From Luteimonas sp. MC1572 (lineage in GTDB: Bacteria > Pseudomonadota > Gammaproteobacteria > Xanthomonadales > Xanthomonadaceae), in contig NZ_CP067112.1 in NCBI RefSeq assembly GCF_016615815.1, positions 1,798,001 through 1,862,000 of the forward strand: DNA of 64,000 bases. The letters run 5' to 3'. The notes under the pieces were generated by a model. It made no database searches. It saw nothing but the letters and a program-made list of their open reading frames with translations, and was not told the DNA's origin. Within the stretch, counting starts at the first letter, position 1, and each line of letters starts with the position of its first letter. This document shows positions 36,526-45,285 of the stretch, one piece after another. A program made the translations under genes and the position numbers.

Positions 36526-38463
36526 ATGGAACGCTGGCGGCAAGCGGTGGTGGTGGGGGCGATGTTCGGACTTGCAGCGGCCTGGGCCCAGGCCGCGGAC
36601 GCGGTGCCCGTCGAGGCGTTCGCCGTGGCCGACAAGCGGAGTTCGCCGCGCCTGTCCCCCGACGGGATGCACGTGGCGGTGTCCACGAACCTGGGCGAGG
36701 GCAACCACGCCATCGTGGTGCACCGGGTGGCCGACATGGCGCAGACCGCGCTGCTGAAATTGCCCCGCTACGAACTGCCGGTGCAGATGCACTGGGTCAG
36801 CAACCGGCGGCTGGTGATCGCCAAGGGCCGGCTGTATGGCGCACGCGAGCAGCCACGGGCGATGGGCGAGATCATCGCCACCGATTACGACGGCAGCAAC
36901 CAGAAGTACATCTACGGCTACCAGCAGTCCACGCGCATGCCCGGCCTCGAGCGCGGCTTCGGCTATATCGATGGCGTGCCGCTGGAGCTGGACAACCGCT
37001 TCTACATGCGCAGGCTCTCGGGCAACAGCGGCCGCTCCATGCTGTACGACGTGGACACAGGACGCGCCACCCACCGCCTGGTTGCCGACATCGGCGTCAA
37101 GGACCTTGGCTTCGTGCTCGATCAGGCGGGCGTTCCGCGATTCGCCGCCGGCACCGACGAGCACGACAACTTCCGGCTGTACCAGGCCGACGCGGAAGGC
37201 CGGAACTGGCAACAGGTGCCCGCGGAACGCACCGGGGGACGGTTTGCGCCATTCGCCATCACCCCCGACGGGGGCGCGGTCTTCGCGTCACTCAGCGTGG
37301 ACAACGGGCCCTCGTTTCTCGTCAGGGCGGACCCGTCGGGGGCCAGGCGCGAGACCCTCGCCAGGGACGACTTCGGAAGCGTGGGCGGCGTCGAGTGGAA
37401 CGCGTCCTGGCAGCCGTTCGCGGCGACGCTGATGTACGGGCGGCCGCGGGTCGTCTATTTCGACGAGGCCTCATCCGACGCGCAGGAGCACCGCATGCTG
37501 CGCGACCTGTTCCCCTCGCACCATGTCAGCTATGCCAACCACAGCGCCGATGGCAACCTCTCGCTGCTGCATGTCTACAGCGATCGCGACCCGGGCATGT
37601 GGTACCTCTTCGACCGCAAGCTGGCGACGGCCAAGCTGCTGTTCGCCTCGCGCGAGGGCATCGATCCTGCGCGGATGGGCGAGCGCCGCTACTTCCGCTT
37701 CAAGGCCAGCGACGGCATGGAGCTCGACGGCTACCTCACCATTCCGGCCGGAACCGCGGAGCCGTCGGCGATGCCAATGGTGCTGCTTCCCCACGGCGGG
37801 CCACACGTCGACGGCGATGCCTGGGGCTTCGACACGGATGCCCAGTTCCTCGCCAGTCGCGGCTACCTGGTCCTGCAGGTCAACTACCGCGGCAGCCTGG
37901 GACGCGGCTACCGGTTCCGCCAGGCCGGCTTCCACAACTGGGGCACGCGGATCCAGGACGACCTGATCGACGGCGTGCGCTGGGCGATCGCCCAGGGCCA
38001 CGCCGATCCCGAACGCGTCTGCGCCTACGGCGCCAGCTTCGGCGCCTACTCGGCGATGATGACCGCCGCACGCGCACCGGAGCTGATCAAGTGCGCCGCA
38101 GGGCTGGCCGGGCTGTACGACCTCAAGGTATTCACCACCAGGAGCGACACCGCCTCCACCGCGCAGGGCCGCGCCTACTTCGCGCGCGCCATCGGCAGCG
38201 GCGACGCCATGCTGCAAGCCAATTCACCAACCTCCCTGGTCGCGAAGATCAAGGCGCCCGTGTTCCTCGCCCACGGCGAGATCGATGAACGCACGCCGTA
38301 TTCGCAGGCAGTGGCGATGAAGAAGGCACTGGAGGACGCGGGGCGGCCGCCCGAGTGGATGCCGGTGCCGCGCGAAGGACACGGCTTCTACAGCGACGCG
38401 AACAATATCGCCTTCTACACGCGGCTCGAGACATTCCTGGCGCGGCACATCGGGACGCAGTAG
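36526..38463 (+). CDS. Exported S9-family prolyl oligopeptidase-type peptidase
   Basis: A 645-residue serine peptidase with a signal peptide (1-24, ending WAQAAD). A beta-propeller comes first (SSPRLSPDGMHVAVS and similar repeats) and the alpha/beta-hydrolase domain follows. The nucleophile serine is in YGASFGAYSAMM, the aspartate in HGEIDERTPYSQ and the histidine in REGHGFYSDANN. LLPHGGPHVDGDAWGFDTDA carries the oxyanion-hole region. It is about as long as its divergent neighbour but clearly diverged in sequence, so not a recent duplicate. Together they probably digest short peptides in the periplasm. Confidence 0.93.
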   Translation: MERWRQAVVVGAMFGLAAAWAQAADAVPVEAFAVADKRSSPRLSPDGMHVAVSTNLGEGNHAIVVHRVADMAQTALLKLPRYELPVQMHWVSNRRLVIAKGRLYGAREQPRAMGEIIATDYDGSNQKYIYGYQQSTRMPGLERGFGYIDGVPLELDNRFYMRRLSGNSGRSMLYDVDTGRATHRLVADIGVKDLGFVLDQAGVPRFAAGTDEHDNFRLYQADAEGRNWQQVPAERTGGRFAPFAITPDGGAVFASLSVDNGPSFLVRADPSGARRETLARDDFGSVGGVEWNASWQPFAATLMYGRPRVVYFDEASSDAQEHRMLRDLFPSHHVSYANHSADGNLSLLHVYSDRDPGMWYLFDRKLATAKLLFASREGIDPARMGERRYFRFKASDGMELDGYLTIPAGTAEPSAMPMVLLPHGGPHVDGDAWGFDTDAQFLASRGYLVLQVNYRGSLGRGYRFRQAGFHNWGTRIQDDLIDGVRWAIAQGHADPERVCAYGASFGAYSAMMTAARAPELIKCAAGLAGLYDLKVFTTRSDTASTAQGRAYFARAIGSGDAMLQANSPTSLVAKIKAPVFLAHGEIDERTPYSQAVAMKKALEDAGRPPEWMPVPREGHGFYSDANNIAFYTRLETFLARHIGTQ

Positions 38464-38493
38464 CGCGTCCGCAAGTCGCAATGCCAGGCTTGA

Positions 38494-39111
38494 TCAGGGG
38501 CGCGCCGCATCCGGCGCGGCGTACGTGCCCACCAGCCGCGCCCGGCCCAGCACGTGGCCGCGCATGGCCTTGACCAGCGCGTTGCGGTCGGCGTCGGCGG
38601 CGATGTCGAGGGTCGTGTCGAGCGCGAACAGCTGCACGTGGTAGTGGTGCAGGCCACTGCCCGCCGGCGGCTTGGGGCCGAAGTACCCCGTGGACCCACG
38701 GTCGTTGAGGCCCTGCTGCATGCCCGCTGGAGCAGCCAGCCGCGCATCCGCGCGCAAGCCCTCGTCCAGCGCCGTCGCCGTTGCCGGGATGTTCCAGGCG
38801 ACCCAGTGCACGTAGGGCGCCGGCCGGTCGGCGTCGGGATCTTCCATCACCAGCGCGTACGACGCGGCGCCCTCCACGGGCTGCCACGCCAGCGCAGGCG
38901 AGATGTCATCGCCGTACGCGCTGTGGCGCCGAGGAATGGACTCACCGTCGGCGAAAGAGGTCGACCTCAATGCGAAGTCGCCGACAGCGGCCGAGCGCGT
39001 CTCGGCGCCATCGAACGCCAGCGATGCCTCCTCGCCCTGGCAGGCGGCAAGGCTGGCGAGGCCGACCGCCAGCGCGATCGAAAACACGGCACGTTGGCGC
39101 GTGGCGGTCAT
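38494..39111 (-). CDS. YbhB/YbcL-family PEBP lipoprotein
   Basis: A 205-residue phosphatidylethanolamine-binding protein-like lipoprotein. SLAAC places the lipidated cysteine at C24. The PEBP core has PALAWQPVEGAASYALVMED, then DPDADRPAPYVHWVAWNIP, the ligand pocket DPD and the HWV motif, and GYFGPKPPAGSGLHHYHVQL near the end. The binding partner is unknown; bacterial PEBPs bind anionic groups. The stop lies 30 bp from the convergent S9 peptidase stop. It follows the UdgX gene on the same strand. Confidence 0.92.
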   Translation of the reverse strand: MTATRQRAVFSIALAVGLASLAACQGEEASLAFDGAETRSAAVGDFALRSTSFADGESIPRRHSAYGDDISPALAWQPVEGAASYALVMEDPDADRPAPYVHWVAWNIPATATALDEGLRADARLAAPAGMQQGLNDRGSTGYFGPKPPAGSGLHHYHVQLFALDTTLDIAADADRNALVKAMRGHVLGRARLVGTYAAPDAARP

Positions 39112-39149
39112 GGGCGAAATCCCCTGTGGTCTGACGCGTGCCGCCGCGC

Positions 39150-40613
39150 CTATCCATCCAACGCGCTCCGCAGCATGCGCAGGTCAGCCAGGAATGCGTC
39201 CCAGGCCTGCGCCTGCGCGGCGGCGGGCAGCCGCAGCAGGTAGGACGGGTGCACCGTTGCGAGGACCGCACGGCCATCACCCGTCGAGTGCCAGCGCCCG
39301 CGCTGCTTCAACACGGCAAAGCCGGGGCCGAGCAGCGCCTGCCCCGCCATTGCGCCCAGGCAGAGCACGAAGCGCGGGCGCAGCTGCGCAAGTTCCGCCT
39401 CCAGCCACGGACGGCAGGCGGCCTGCTCTCCGGCGTCCGCGCGCACGTGCAGGCGATGCTTGCCACGCGGGGCGTACTTGAAGTGCTTGACGGTGTTGGT
39501 GATGTACAACGTGTCGCGGCCGATGCCGGCCTCACGCAGCGCGCGGTCGAAGAGCTTGCCCGCCGGCCCCACGAACGGACGGCCCGCGAGGTCCTCCTGG
39601 TCGCCGGGCTGCTCGCCGATCACCATGACCCGCGCGTCGGCCGGGCCTTCGCCGGGCACCGCCTGCGTGGCGGGACGCCACAGCGCGCAGGCACGGCATG
39701 CGGACACGGCCTGGTGCACGCCCTGCAACCCGCCTGCGGGCAGCGGGCGCGACGGCAGGTCCGGCGCCGGGAACGCCTTGCGCGGGACCGTCGGCGCCGC
39801 GTCCACCATCTGCTGCATGCGAGCGCCGGCATCGCGGACCAGCGCCGGGATCAGCGCCGTCTCCGGCATGTTCTTCCAGTAGCGCCGCGGCATCTCCTTG
39901 ACCATCGCGTCCACCTTCAGCCGCGCCGGGTTGAAGATGTTGGCGTAGTACACGCGCCACAGCTCTTCCAGTGCGTCGCCATCGGGCGCTTCGCCGCGGT
40001 GCGCGCCTTCCCCCAGTTGCAGCGCCTGGCCATCCCAGTGCGCGCTGCGCGTGGGGGTGAGGATCGACCAGCGCATGCCGGCGAAGCGGCGCACGAAGAA
40101 CGGCGCGACCTGCGGCAGCACGTCGTGTTCGGGCTCGAACCAGGCGATGTAGACCGCGCCGCTGGCGTCGGCGACTTCGCGGAAGCGCACGAAGGCCTTC
40201 ATCTTGTGCTTCTCGCGACTCACGGCCTTGGCGGCATCGTGCGCCCAGGCCACGTCCGGATCGGTCGCCATGGCCAGCAGCGTGCGTTCGCCGTGCACCA
40301 GCCGCCACAGCAGGCGATACAGCCGCGCGTGGCGCTGCGGGTCGGCATGGGCGATGACCAGCGTGGCGAGCGCGAGGAACCCGCGGGATACGCGCGGGGT
40401 GCCCGTCGCGTCCGGCATGCGACTGGCTGCCGGCGTGCCTGCAATGCCGGCATCCGCCGCCGACGTCGCCATTGCCATCGCACCGAGCAAATCGCCCTGC
40501 GCTCCTCCCTGCCACAGCACCTCGGCAGGCGGCACGTCATCGGCCAGCAGGCTGCGTGCTGCATCCCGCCACTGCGCGAGGTCCGCGCCGTCGTCGAGCG
40601 TGACGCGGCGCAT
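39150..40613 (-). CDS. UdgX-type uracil-DNA binding protein fused to a TIGR03915-like domain
   Basis: A 487-residue two-domain protein. Residues 1-290 are the TIGR03915 putative DNA-repair domain. Residues 300-487 are a family-4-like uracil-DNA glycosylase of the UdgX class: GEQPGDQED (333-341), the [4Fe-4S] cysteines C316, C319, C400 and C418, and HPSYLL at 455-460. UdgX bonds covalently to uracil-DNA through a histidine in the KRRIH loop; here the loop reads KHRLH (385-389), so that histidine (H389) is kept but two neighbours differ. The ATG overlaps the stop of the upstream radical SAM gene (TGATG), showing translational coupling. Confidence 0.9.
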   Translation of the reverse strand: MRRVTLDDGADLAQWRDAARSLLADDVPPAEVLWQGGAQGDLLGAMAMATSAADAGIAGTPAASRMPDATGTPRVSRGFLALATLVIAHADPQRHARLYRLLWRLVHGERTLLAMATDPDVAWAHDAAKAVSREKHKMKAFVRFREVADASGAVYIAWFEPEHDVLPQVAPFFVRRFAGMRWSILTPTRSAHWDGQALQLGEGAHRGEAPDGDALEELWRVYYANIFNPARLKVDAMVKEMPRRYWKNMPETALIPALVRDAGARMQQMVDAAPTVPRKAFPAPDLPSRPLPAGGLQGVHQAVSACRACALWRPATQAVPGEGPADARVMVIGEQPGDQEDLAGRPFVGPAGKLFDRALREAGIGRDTLYITNTVKHFKYAPRGKHRLHVRADAGEQAACRPWLEAELAQLRPRFVLCLGAMAGQALLGPGFAVLKQRGRWHSTGDGRAVLATVHPSYLLRLPAAAQAQAWDAFLADLRMLRSALDG

Positions 40614-41836
40614 CAGTGTCCGAACAGATCCGGCTGGCGCGGCGGCGCGGCCATCGCGGCGCGCAGCACGGCGCTTTCCACGTCGCCGCGCGGGCGATGG
40701 TCCGGCGTGCAGATGAAGGGCGACACCTTGCCCATCGCCACGCGCAACCGCACCAGGTCGTCGTAGCGCAGGCGGCGATGGCGGCGCATCACCAGCAGCT
40801 TGTGCACGGTTTTGGCGCCGAGCCCCGGCACGCGCAGCAGCATCTCGCGCGGCGCGGTGTCGAGGTCCACCGGGAACTGCTCGCGGTGGCGCAGCGCCCA
40901 CGCAAGCTTGGGGTCGATGTCGAGATCGAGCATGCCGTCTGCGCCGCTCGGCGCGATCTCGCCCACCTCGAAGCCGTAGAAGCGCATCAGCCAGTCGGCC
41001 TGGTACAGGCGGTGCTCGCGCAGCAGCGGCGGCGGCCGCAGCGGCAGCGCGCGCGAGGCGTCGGGAATCGGGCTGAACGCCGAGAAGTACACCCGCCTGA
41101 GCCGGTAGCTGTTGTAGAGCGTGCTGCTGGTTTCCAGCACGTCGCGGTCGCTGGCGGCGTCCGCGCCGACGATCATCTGCGTGCTCTGCCCGGCCGGCGC
41201 GAAGCGCGGCGCCTTCTTCTCGGCCTTGGCCTCCTCGATGCCCAGCCGCAGCCGGCCCATCGACCGGCGGATGCCCTGCGCGTCCTTCTCCGGCGCCAGC
41301 GCCTTCAGCCCGCCCTCGGTGGGCATCTCGACGTTGATGCTCAGCCGGTCGGCCCAGCGTCCGGCGGCGGCCAGCAGCTCCGGCGAAGCATCGGGAATGG
41401 TCTTGAGGTGGATGTAGCCGCGGAACTTCTCTTCCACGCGCAGCCGCCGCGCCACCTCCACCAGCTGCTCCATGGTGTAGTCGCCGGACTGGATGATGCC
41501 CGACGACAGGAACAGGCCCTCGATGTAGTTGCGGCGGTAGAAATCCATGGTCAGCCGCACCACCTCGTCCACGCTGAAGCGCGCGCGGCGCACGTTGGAG
41601 CTGCGCCGGTTGATGCAGTAGGCGCAGTCGTAGATGCAGAAGTTGGTCAGCAGGATCTTCAGCAGCGAGATGCAGCGGCCGTCCGGCGCGTAGGCGTGGC
41701 AGATGCCCATGCCGCCGGTGGAGCCGATGCCACCGGGCGTCCCGCGCGCGTCACGCTTCGCCCCGCCGCTCGACGAGCAGGACGCGTCGTATTTGGCGGC
41801 ATCGGCCAGCACGGCGAGCTTGTCGGTGAGCTGCAT
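40613..41836 (-). CDS. Putative DNA modification/repair radical SAM protein (TIGR03916 type)
   Basis: A 407-residue radical SAM enzyme. The cluster cysteines C67, C71 and C74 form the canonical CxxxCxxC (CIYDCAYC). A helix-hairpin-helix near the end (MLLRVPGLGAKTVHKLLVMR) would bind DNA. Two extra cysteines at 20 and 46 are conserved-looking. Proteins of this type are regularly coupled with the TIGR03915/UdgX protein; the reaction is unknown. The ATG at 41836 gives MQLTDKLAVLADAAKYDASC, typical for the family. It is the first gene of the pair and is divergent from the pseudouridine synthase gene. Confidence 0.92.
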   Translation of the reverse strand: MQLTDKLAVLADAAKYDASCSSSGGAKRDARGTPGGIGSTGGMGICHAYAPDGRCISLLKILLTNFCIYDCAYCINRRSSNVRRARFSVDEVVRLTMDFYRRNYIEGLFLSSGIIQSGDYTMEQLVEVARRLRVEEKFRGYIHLKTIPDASPELLAAAGRWADRLSINVEMPTEGGLKALAPEKDAQGIRRSMGRLRLGIEEAKAEKKAPRFAPAGQSTQMIVGADAASDRDVLETSSTLYNSYRLRRVYFSAFSPIPDASRALPLRPPPLLREHRLYQADWLMRFYGFEVGEIAPSGADGMLDLDIDPKLAWALRHREQFPVDLDTAPREMLLRVPGLGAKTVHKLLVMRRHRRLRYDDLVRLRVAMGKVSPFICTPDHRPRGDVESAVLRAAMAAPPRQPDLFGH

Positions 41837-41956
41837 CGGCGGAGGGTCGCAGTGGGACGTCTCGCGTCGTGAGACGAACCGGCTCACTCTGATTCATGAA
41901 ACTGAATCCCGTGCGGATCGCTACACTGCCTGCCCAGATTCTTCCGGCGTTTCCCG

Positions 41957-42679
41957 ATGTCCGACCCGCTTCGACTGGCCAAACGCGTGGCCGACCTGGC
42001 CCGCTGCTCACGCATCGAGGCCGAGCAGTACATCAAGGGTGGCTGGGTGTCGGTGGACGGCCGCGTGGTGGAGGACCCGGCGCACCCGGTGACCACCGAA
42101 AGCGTCGACCTCGACCCCGCGGCGAAGCTCGAGGCCGTGGAGCCGGCGACCATCCTGCTGCACAAGCCGGTCGGCTACGACGCGATCAGCGGCCGCAGGG
42201 CCGCCGCGGCACTGGTGCAGCCGGAGACGCGCTGGGAGGACGACCCCTCCGGCGAACGCCTGCTCGAGCGCCACTTCCACCGCCTGACGCCGCTGGTGCC
42301 GCTGGACGCCGACGCCAGCGGTCTGATGGTGTTCACCCAGGACGGCCGCGTGTGGCGGCGCCTGACCGAGGACGGCGACGAGATCGAGCACGAGTACGTG
42401 GTCGAGGTGAGCGGCGACATCGCGCCGTACGGCCTGCGCCGGCTGTGCCACGGCCTGCACTACGGCGGCCGCGCGCTGCCACCGTGCAAGGTCAGCTGGC
42501 AGAACGAGATCCGCCTGCGCTTCGCCATCAAGGGCGCGCAGGGCGGGCAGCTGCGCGACATGTGCGCCCAGGTGGGGCTGGACGTGGTGGCGATCCGCCG
42601 CATCCGCATCGGCAAGGTGCCACTGGCGAAGATGCCGGTGGGCACCTGGCGCTACCTGCCGGTGGGCGAGCGCTTCTGA
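41957..42679 (+). CDS. RsuA/RluF-family rRNA pseudouridine synthase
   Basis: A 240-residue enzyme with an N-terminal S4 RNA-binding domain (RLAKRVADLARCSRIEAEQY and VSVDGRVVEDPAH) and a pseudouridine synthase domain. The catalytic aspartate is in LVPLDADASGLMVFTQD, where most family members read RLD.DTSGL; the aspartate is kept but the preceding arginine is replaced by proline. LHKPVGYDAISGRR is the other family motif. It resembles RluF in length and layout, modifying 23S rRNA. The stop is followed after 7 bp by the convergent DUF3228 stop. Confidence 0.9.
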   Translation: MSDPLRLAKRVADLARCSRIEAEQYIKGGWVSVDGRVVEDPAHPVTTESVDLDPAAKLEAVEPATILLHKPVGYDAISGRRAAAALVQPETRWEDDPSGERLLERHFHRLTPLVPLDADASGLMVFTQDGRVWRRLTEDGDEIEHEYVVEVSGDIAPYGLRRLCHGLHYGGRALPPCKVSWQNEIRLRFAIKGAQGGQLRDMCAQVGLDVVAIRRIRIGKVPLAKMPVGTWRYLPVGERF

Positions 42680-42686
42680 GCCCGCG

Positions 42687-43244
42687 TCAGCCGCGCCAGT
42701 TTGCGTGCGTGCGCCAGAACTCCACGCTGGCGCGGTAGGCCTCGCGATCGATATGCACGCCGGAGCCGCCTTCGTCCACGCCGAGCGCGTTGCGCATCAT
42801 GGTGATCGGCGCCATCGGCGTTTCCACGGGCTCCGCGGTGTACATGCAGCCCACCACGCCCCAGTCGGCATCGATCACCGTGCCCTCCTTCGCCAGCTGT
42901 TCGCGGCTGTAGAGGATCGGGATCAGGTAGTCCGCGACCGGCGGCTCCAGGCCTTCGAACCAGCGCACCAGCACGGGCAGCTCGGCGCGCGTGCGCGCTT
43001 CGTAGTCGGAGCGCAGCAGGTGGCGGTTGGCGTCGGTGATCGGCACCGCGAGGCAGCGGGTGCTCGTCCAGTTGCGGTGCACGTGCAGCTTGCAGAACGG
43101 CGCGTAGCCGTCGAGCACCTCGAGTGGCGGCTCGGCGTTGAGGTGGCGTTCGAACGCCTCGGGCGTGCAGTCCTGGATGGTGTTGCCGCGTGGTTCGCGC
43201 GGGAACAGCCGGGCGCGGGCGAATTCAGTGAGAAAGATGGTCAT
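42687..43244 (-). CDS. DUF3228 family protein
   Basis: A 185-residue cytoplasmic protein that matches DUF3228 along its length: MTIFLTEFARARLFPREPRG, then the segments HVHRNWTSTRCLAVPITDAN, LPVLVRWFEGLEPPVADYL and MAPITMMRNALGVDEGGSGV. The family is conserved in several proteobacteria but has no known activity. Start 43244 gives the family N-terminus; upstream in-frame sequence would overlap the GST gene. It is divergent from the GST gene with only 50 bp between starts. Confidence 0.9.
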   Translation of the reverse strand: MTIFLTEFARARLFPREPRGNTIQDCTPEAFERHLNAEPPLEVLDGYAPFCKLHVHRNWTSTRCLAVPITDANRHLLRSDYEARTRAELPVLVRWFEGLEPPVADYLIPILYSREQLAKEGTVIDADWGVVGCMYTAEPVETPMAPITMMRNALGVDEGGSGVHIDREAYRASVEFWRTHANWRG

Positions 43245-43263
43245 CCGGGGGACGATAGCCGAA

Positions 43264-43287
43264 ACTCCTGCCGACGCCTGCAGGAGT
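43264..43287 (+). promoter_or_regulatory. Hairpin covering the GST ribosome binding site
   Basis: ACTCCTGC (43264-43271) and GCAGGAGT (43280-43287) are a perfect 8 bp inverted repeat with an 8-nt loop. The right arm contains AGGAG (43282-43286), the ribosome binding site for the ATG at 43295. If the transcript includes both arms, translation start would be partly occluded. Confidence 0.45.
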
Positions 43288-43294
43288 GACCCGG

Positions 43295-43954
43295 ATGACC
43301 TCCCTGCCGATCCTCTATGCCCACCCGTTCTCGTCGTACTGCCAGAAGGTGCTGGTGGCGCTGTACGAGAACGGCACCGCGTTCGAGTACCGCCATCTTG
43401 AAGAAGACGGGCACATGGACCAGCTCGCCGCACTCTGGTCGCTGCGCAAGTTCCCGGTGTTGCTGGACCGCGGCCGCACGGTGATCGAAGCGAGCACCAT
43501 CATCGAATACCTGCAGCAACGCCACCCCGGTCCATGCACGCTGCTGCCGGATGATCCCGACACCGCGCTCGAAGTGCGCTTCATGGACCGGTTCTTCGAC
43601 AACTACGTGTCCACGCCGCAGCAGAAGTGCGTGGCCGACGCGCTCCGCCCGGCCGCCGACCGCGACGCCTACGGCGTGCGCGAAGCCCGGGCGATGCTGG
43701 AAACCGCCTACGCCTGGCTCGACACGCGCATGGCGGACAGGACCTGGGCCGCCGGCGACGCCTTCAGCCTTGCCGACTGCGGCGCGGCGCCATTCCTGTT
43801 CTACGCGCACTGGACCCATCCGATCCCGGAACGACACCGCGCGCTCCTGGGCTATCGCGAGCGCCTGCTGGCCCGGCCCTCGTTCGCGCGTGCGGTGGAT
43901 GAGGGACGGCCCTACCGCAACTACTTCCCGCTCGGCGCGCCTGACGCGGACTGA
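43295..43954 (+). CDS. Glutathione S-transferase family protein
   Basis: A 219-residue GST. The thioredoxin-like N-terminal domain has LPILYAHPFSSYCQKVLVAL, where the SSYC region supplies the glutathione-activating residue, and TVIEASTIIEYLQQRHPG with the usual E-S/A-x-x-I glutathione-binding motif. The helical C-terminal domain spans about 90-215. A GTG at 43286 is in frame, but AGGAG is spaced for the ATG at 43295. It may detoxify electrophiles. The 3' end overlaps the convergent membrane protein gene by 34 bp. Confidence 0.9.
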   Translation: MTSLPILYAHPFSSYCQKVLVALYENGTAFEYRHLEEDGHMDQLAALWSLRKFPVLLDRGRTVIEASTIIEYLQQRHPGPCTLLPDDPDTALEVRFMDRFFDNYVSTPQQKCVADALRPAADRDAYGVREARAMLETAYAWLDTRMADRTWAAGDAFSLADCGAAPFLFYAHWTHPIPERHRALLGYRERLLARPSFARAVDEGRPYRNYFPLGAPDAD

Positions 43955-44508
43955 GCGGCCGGCTTCGCCCAGAGGAAGAGCAGGCCCGCCGCCAGCCACG
44001 GCAGCGCAAAGCACGCGGTCAGCGACACTTCCAGCGCCGCGAAGCCCATCGCCAGCCCCGCGCCTGCAGCCATCAGCTGCGCGCACGCCGCTGCGAACAT
44101 GGCCCACGACATGCCGGGCGCCCTGCCCCGGCCCAGGATGGCGCCGAGCGCGGCGATGGCCAGCACGCCGGCGAACATTATGTTGGCCCGGTTGCCCTCG
44201 TCACCGAGCATACCCACCGCAACGTTGACCCAGACGGTCAGGAACGCGGTCAGCACCGCCAGGCCGAAGCCGGCGCGATACGCGAAGCCGCCATCGAGCC
44301 ACGCACCCAGCTCGTACAGCCCGCAGGCGACCGCCAGCATCAGCCCCATCGCCACGAAGTCTTCCGCGGTCCACACCACGCCGGGGGCACCCAGCTGCAT
44401 CGCCAGTGCCGGCAAGAGCAGCAGGCACGCCGCGCCGCCCCACATCCACGGCCGCAGGCTGTTCCTGCGCGCGGCAGCCCCGGCTGCCGTCGTCCTTGTC
44501 ATCGCCAT
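43921..44508 (-). CDS. Hypothetical integral membrane protein
   Basis: A 195-residue protein with about six hydrophobic segments: around residues 24-42, 50-70, 75-98, 108-125, 133-152 and 160-182. The N-terminal 20 residues are basic and cytoplasmic. The segment GDEGNRANIMFAGVLAIAAL is the most distinctive part. I recall comparable small membrane proteins without a known role. No charged transport motif is seen. Its 3' end overlaps the GST gene by 34 bp on the opposite strand. Confidence 0.78.
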   Translation of the reverse strand: MAMTRTTAAGAAARRNSLRPWMWGGAACLLLLPALAMQLGAPGVVWTAEDFVAMGLMLAVACGLYELGAWLDGGFAYRAGFGLAVLTAFLTVWVNVAVGMLGDEGNRANIMFAGVLAIAALGAILGRGRAPGMSWAMFAAACAQLMAAGAGLAMGFAALEVSLTACFALPWLAAGLLFLWAKPAAQSASGAPSGK

Positions 44509-44603
44509 GCCTCCGAAGGGTGATGACGCGATCTTCGCCGCGGTCGGTGAGCAGCGAATGGCGTCCCGGTGAAGCGCGAATGAAGTGCACGCTGCGCGGT
44601 GGA

Positions 44604-45209
44604 CTAGGCCGGACCGGAGGGCCTGCTGGCGTCGGCACGCTGCTGGAGCGTCAATACGCGGGGCTCGACGACCGGCCGGGAGGATCCGGCTGCGAAGAAC
44701 GGGTTGGCCGCACCGCGGCCGCGCAGCCTGGCCGCCGCCACGCCCGACATGATGCGCAGCACGCCGAGCGCGGTGCGCACCGGCGTGGCCGCCACCTGGC
44801 CTTCGGCGGACGCCGTGTTCAGCGCGATGCGCGACGGTCCGAATGCCGCGTCCACGTCACCAGGCTCAGCTGCGATGCAGTGGCTGAGGAAACCGACGTA
44901 CGGCAACTTGCGGTCGCGCGGCGTGTTGGCGATGGGCGTGTTGCAGCAGGCCGCGTACCAGCGCAGCAGCCCCTTCGGGCTGAGCGACAGGCACGCCAGC
45001 TGCGCGCGCCCCGCGGTGATGCGCAGGCCCGCCGGGAGCATCGCGATGATGTCGACGCCGCCCATGCCATCCAGCACGTCGCCACCTCGCCCCAGCGTGC
45101 GCGCGAACGCCCGGCAGTCGCGGCAATAGCAGGTGGCGCGCGCATACGCGTGGCTTGGCTCGATCTCGCCCTGGAGCGCGCCGCAGGTGCAGTGAAATGG
45201 AATCGCCAT
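44604..45209 (-). CDS. DUF6151 family protein (GFA-like zinc fold)
   Basis: A 201-residue cytoplasmic protein. The N-terminal half has the cysteine pattern of glutathione-dependent formaldehyde-activating-like (Mss4-like) folds: FHCTCGALQG, TCYCRDCRAFAR and RWYAACCNTPIANTP, which would bind zinc. The C-terminal half is basic, with helices and a disordered tail after residue 170. DUF6151 proteins have no assigned function. The gene lies between two minus-strand genes with gaps of 76 and 95 bp that show nothing recognisable. Confidence 0.82.
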   Translation of the reverse strand: MAIPFHCTCGALQGEIEPSHAYARATCYCRDCRAFARTLGRGGDVLDGMGGVDIIAMLPAGLRITAGRAQLACLSLSPKGLLRWYAACCNTPIANTPRDRKLPYVGFLSHCIAAEPGDVDAAFGPSRIALNTASAEGQVAATPVRTALGVLRIMSGVAAARLRGRGAANPFFAAGSSRPVVEPRVLTLQQRADASRPSGPA

Positions 45210-45285
45210 CGGCTGCGACTATCCACCTGCGCTCGAATGCCCGCAATACGCCGCCCTTGCGCGATTCGTGCGCGCCCGCACCGAC

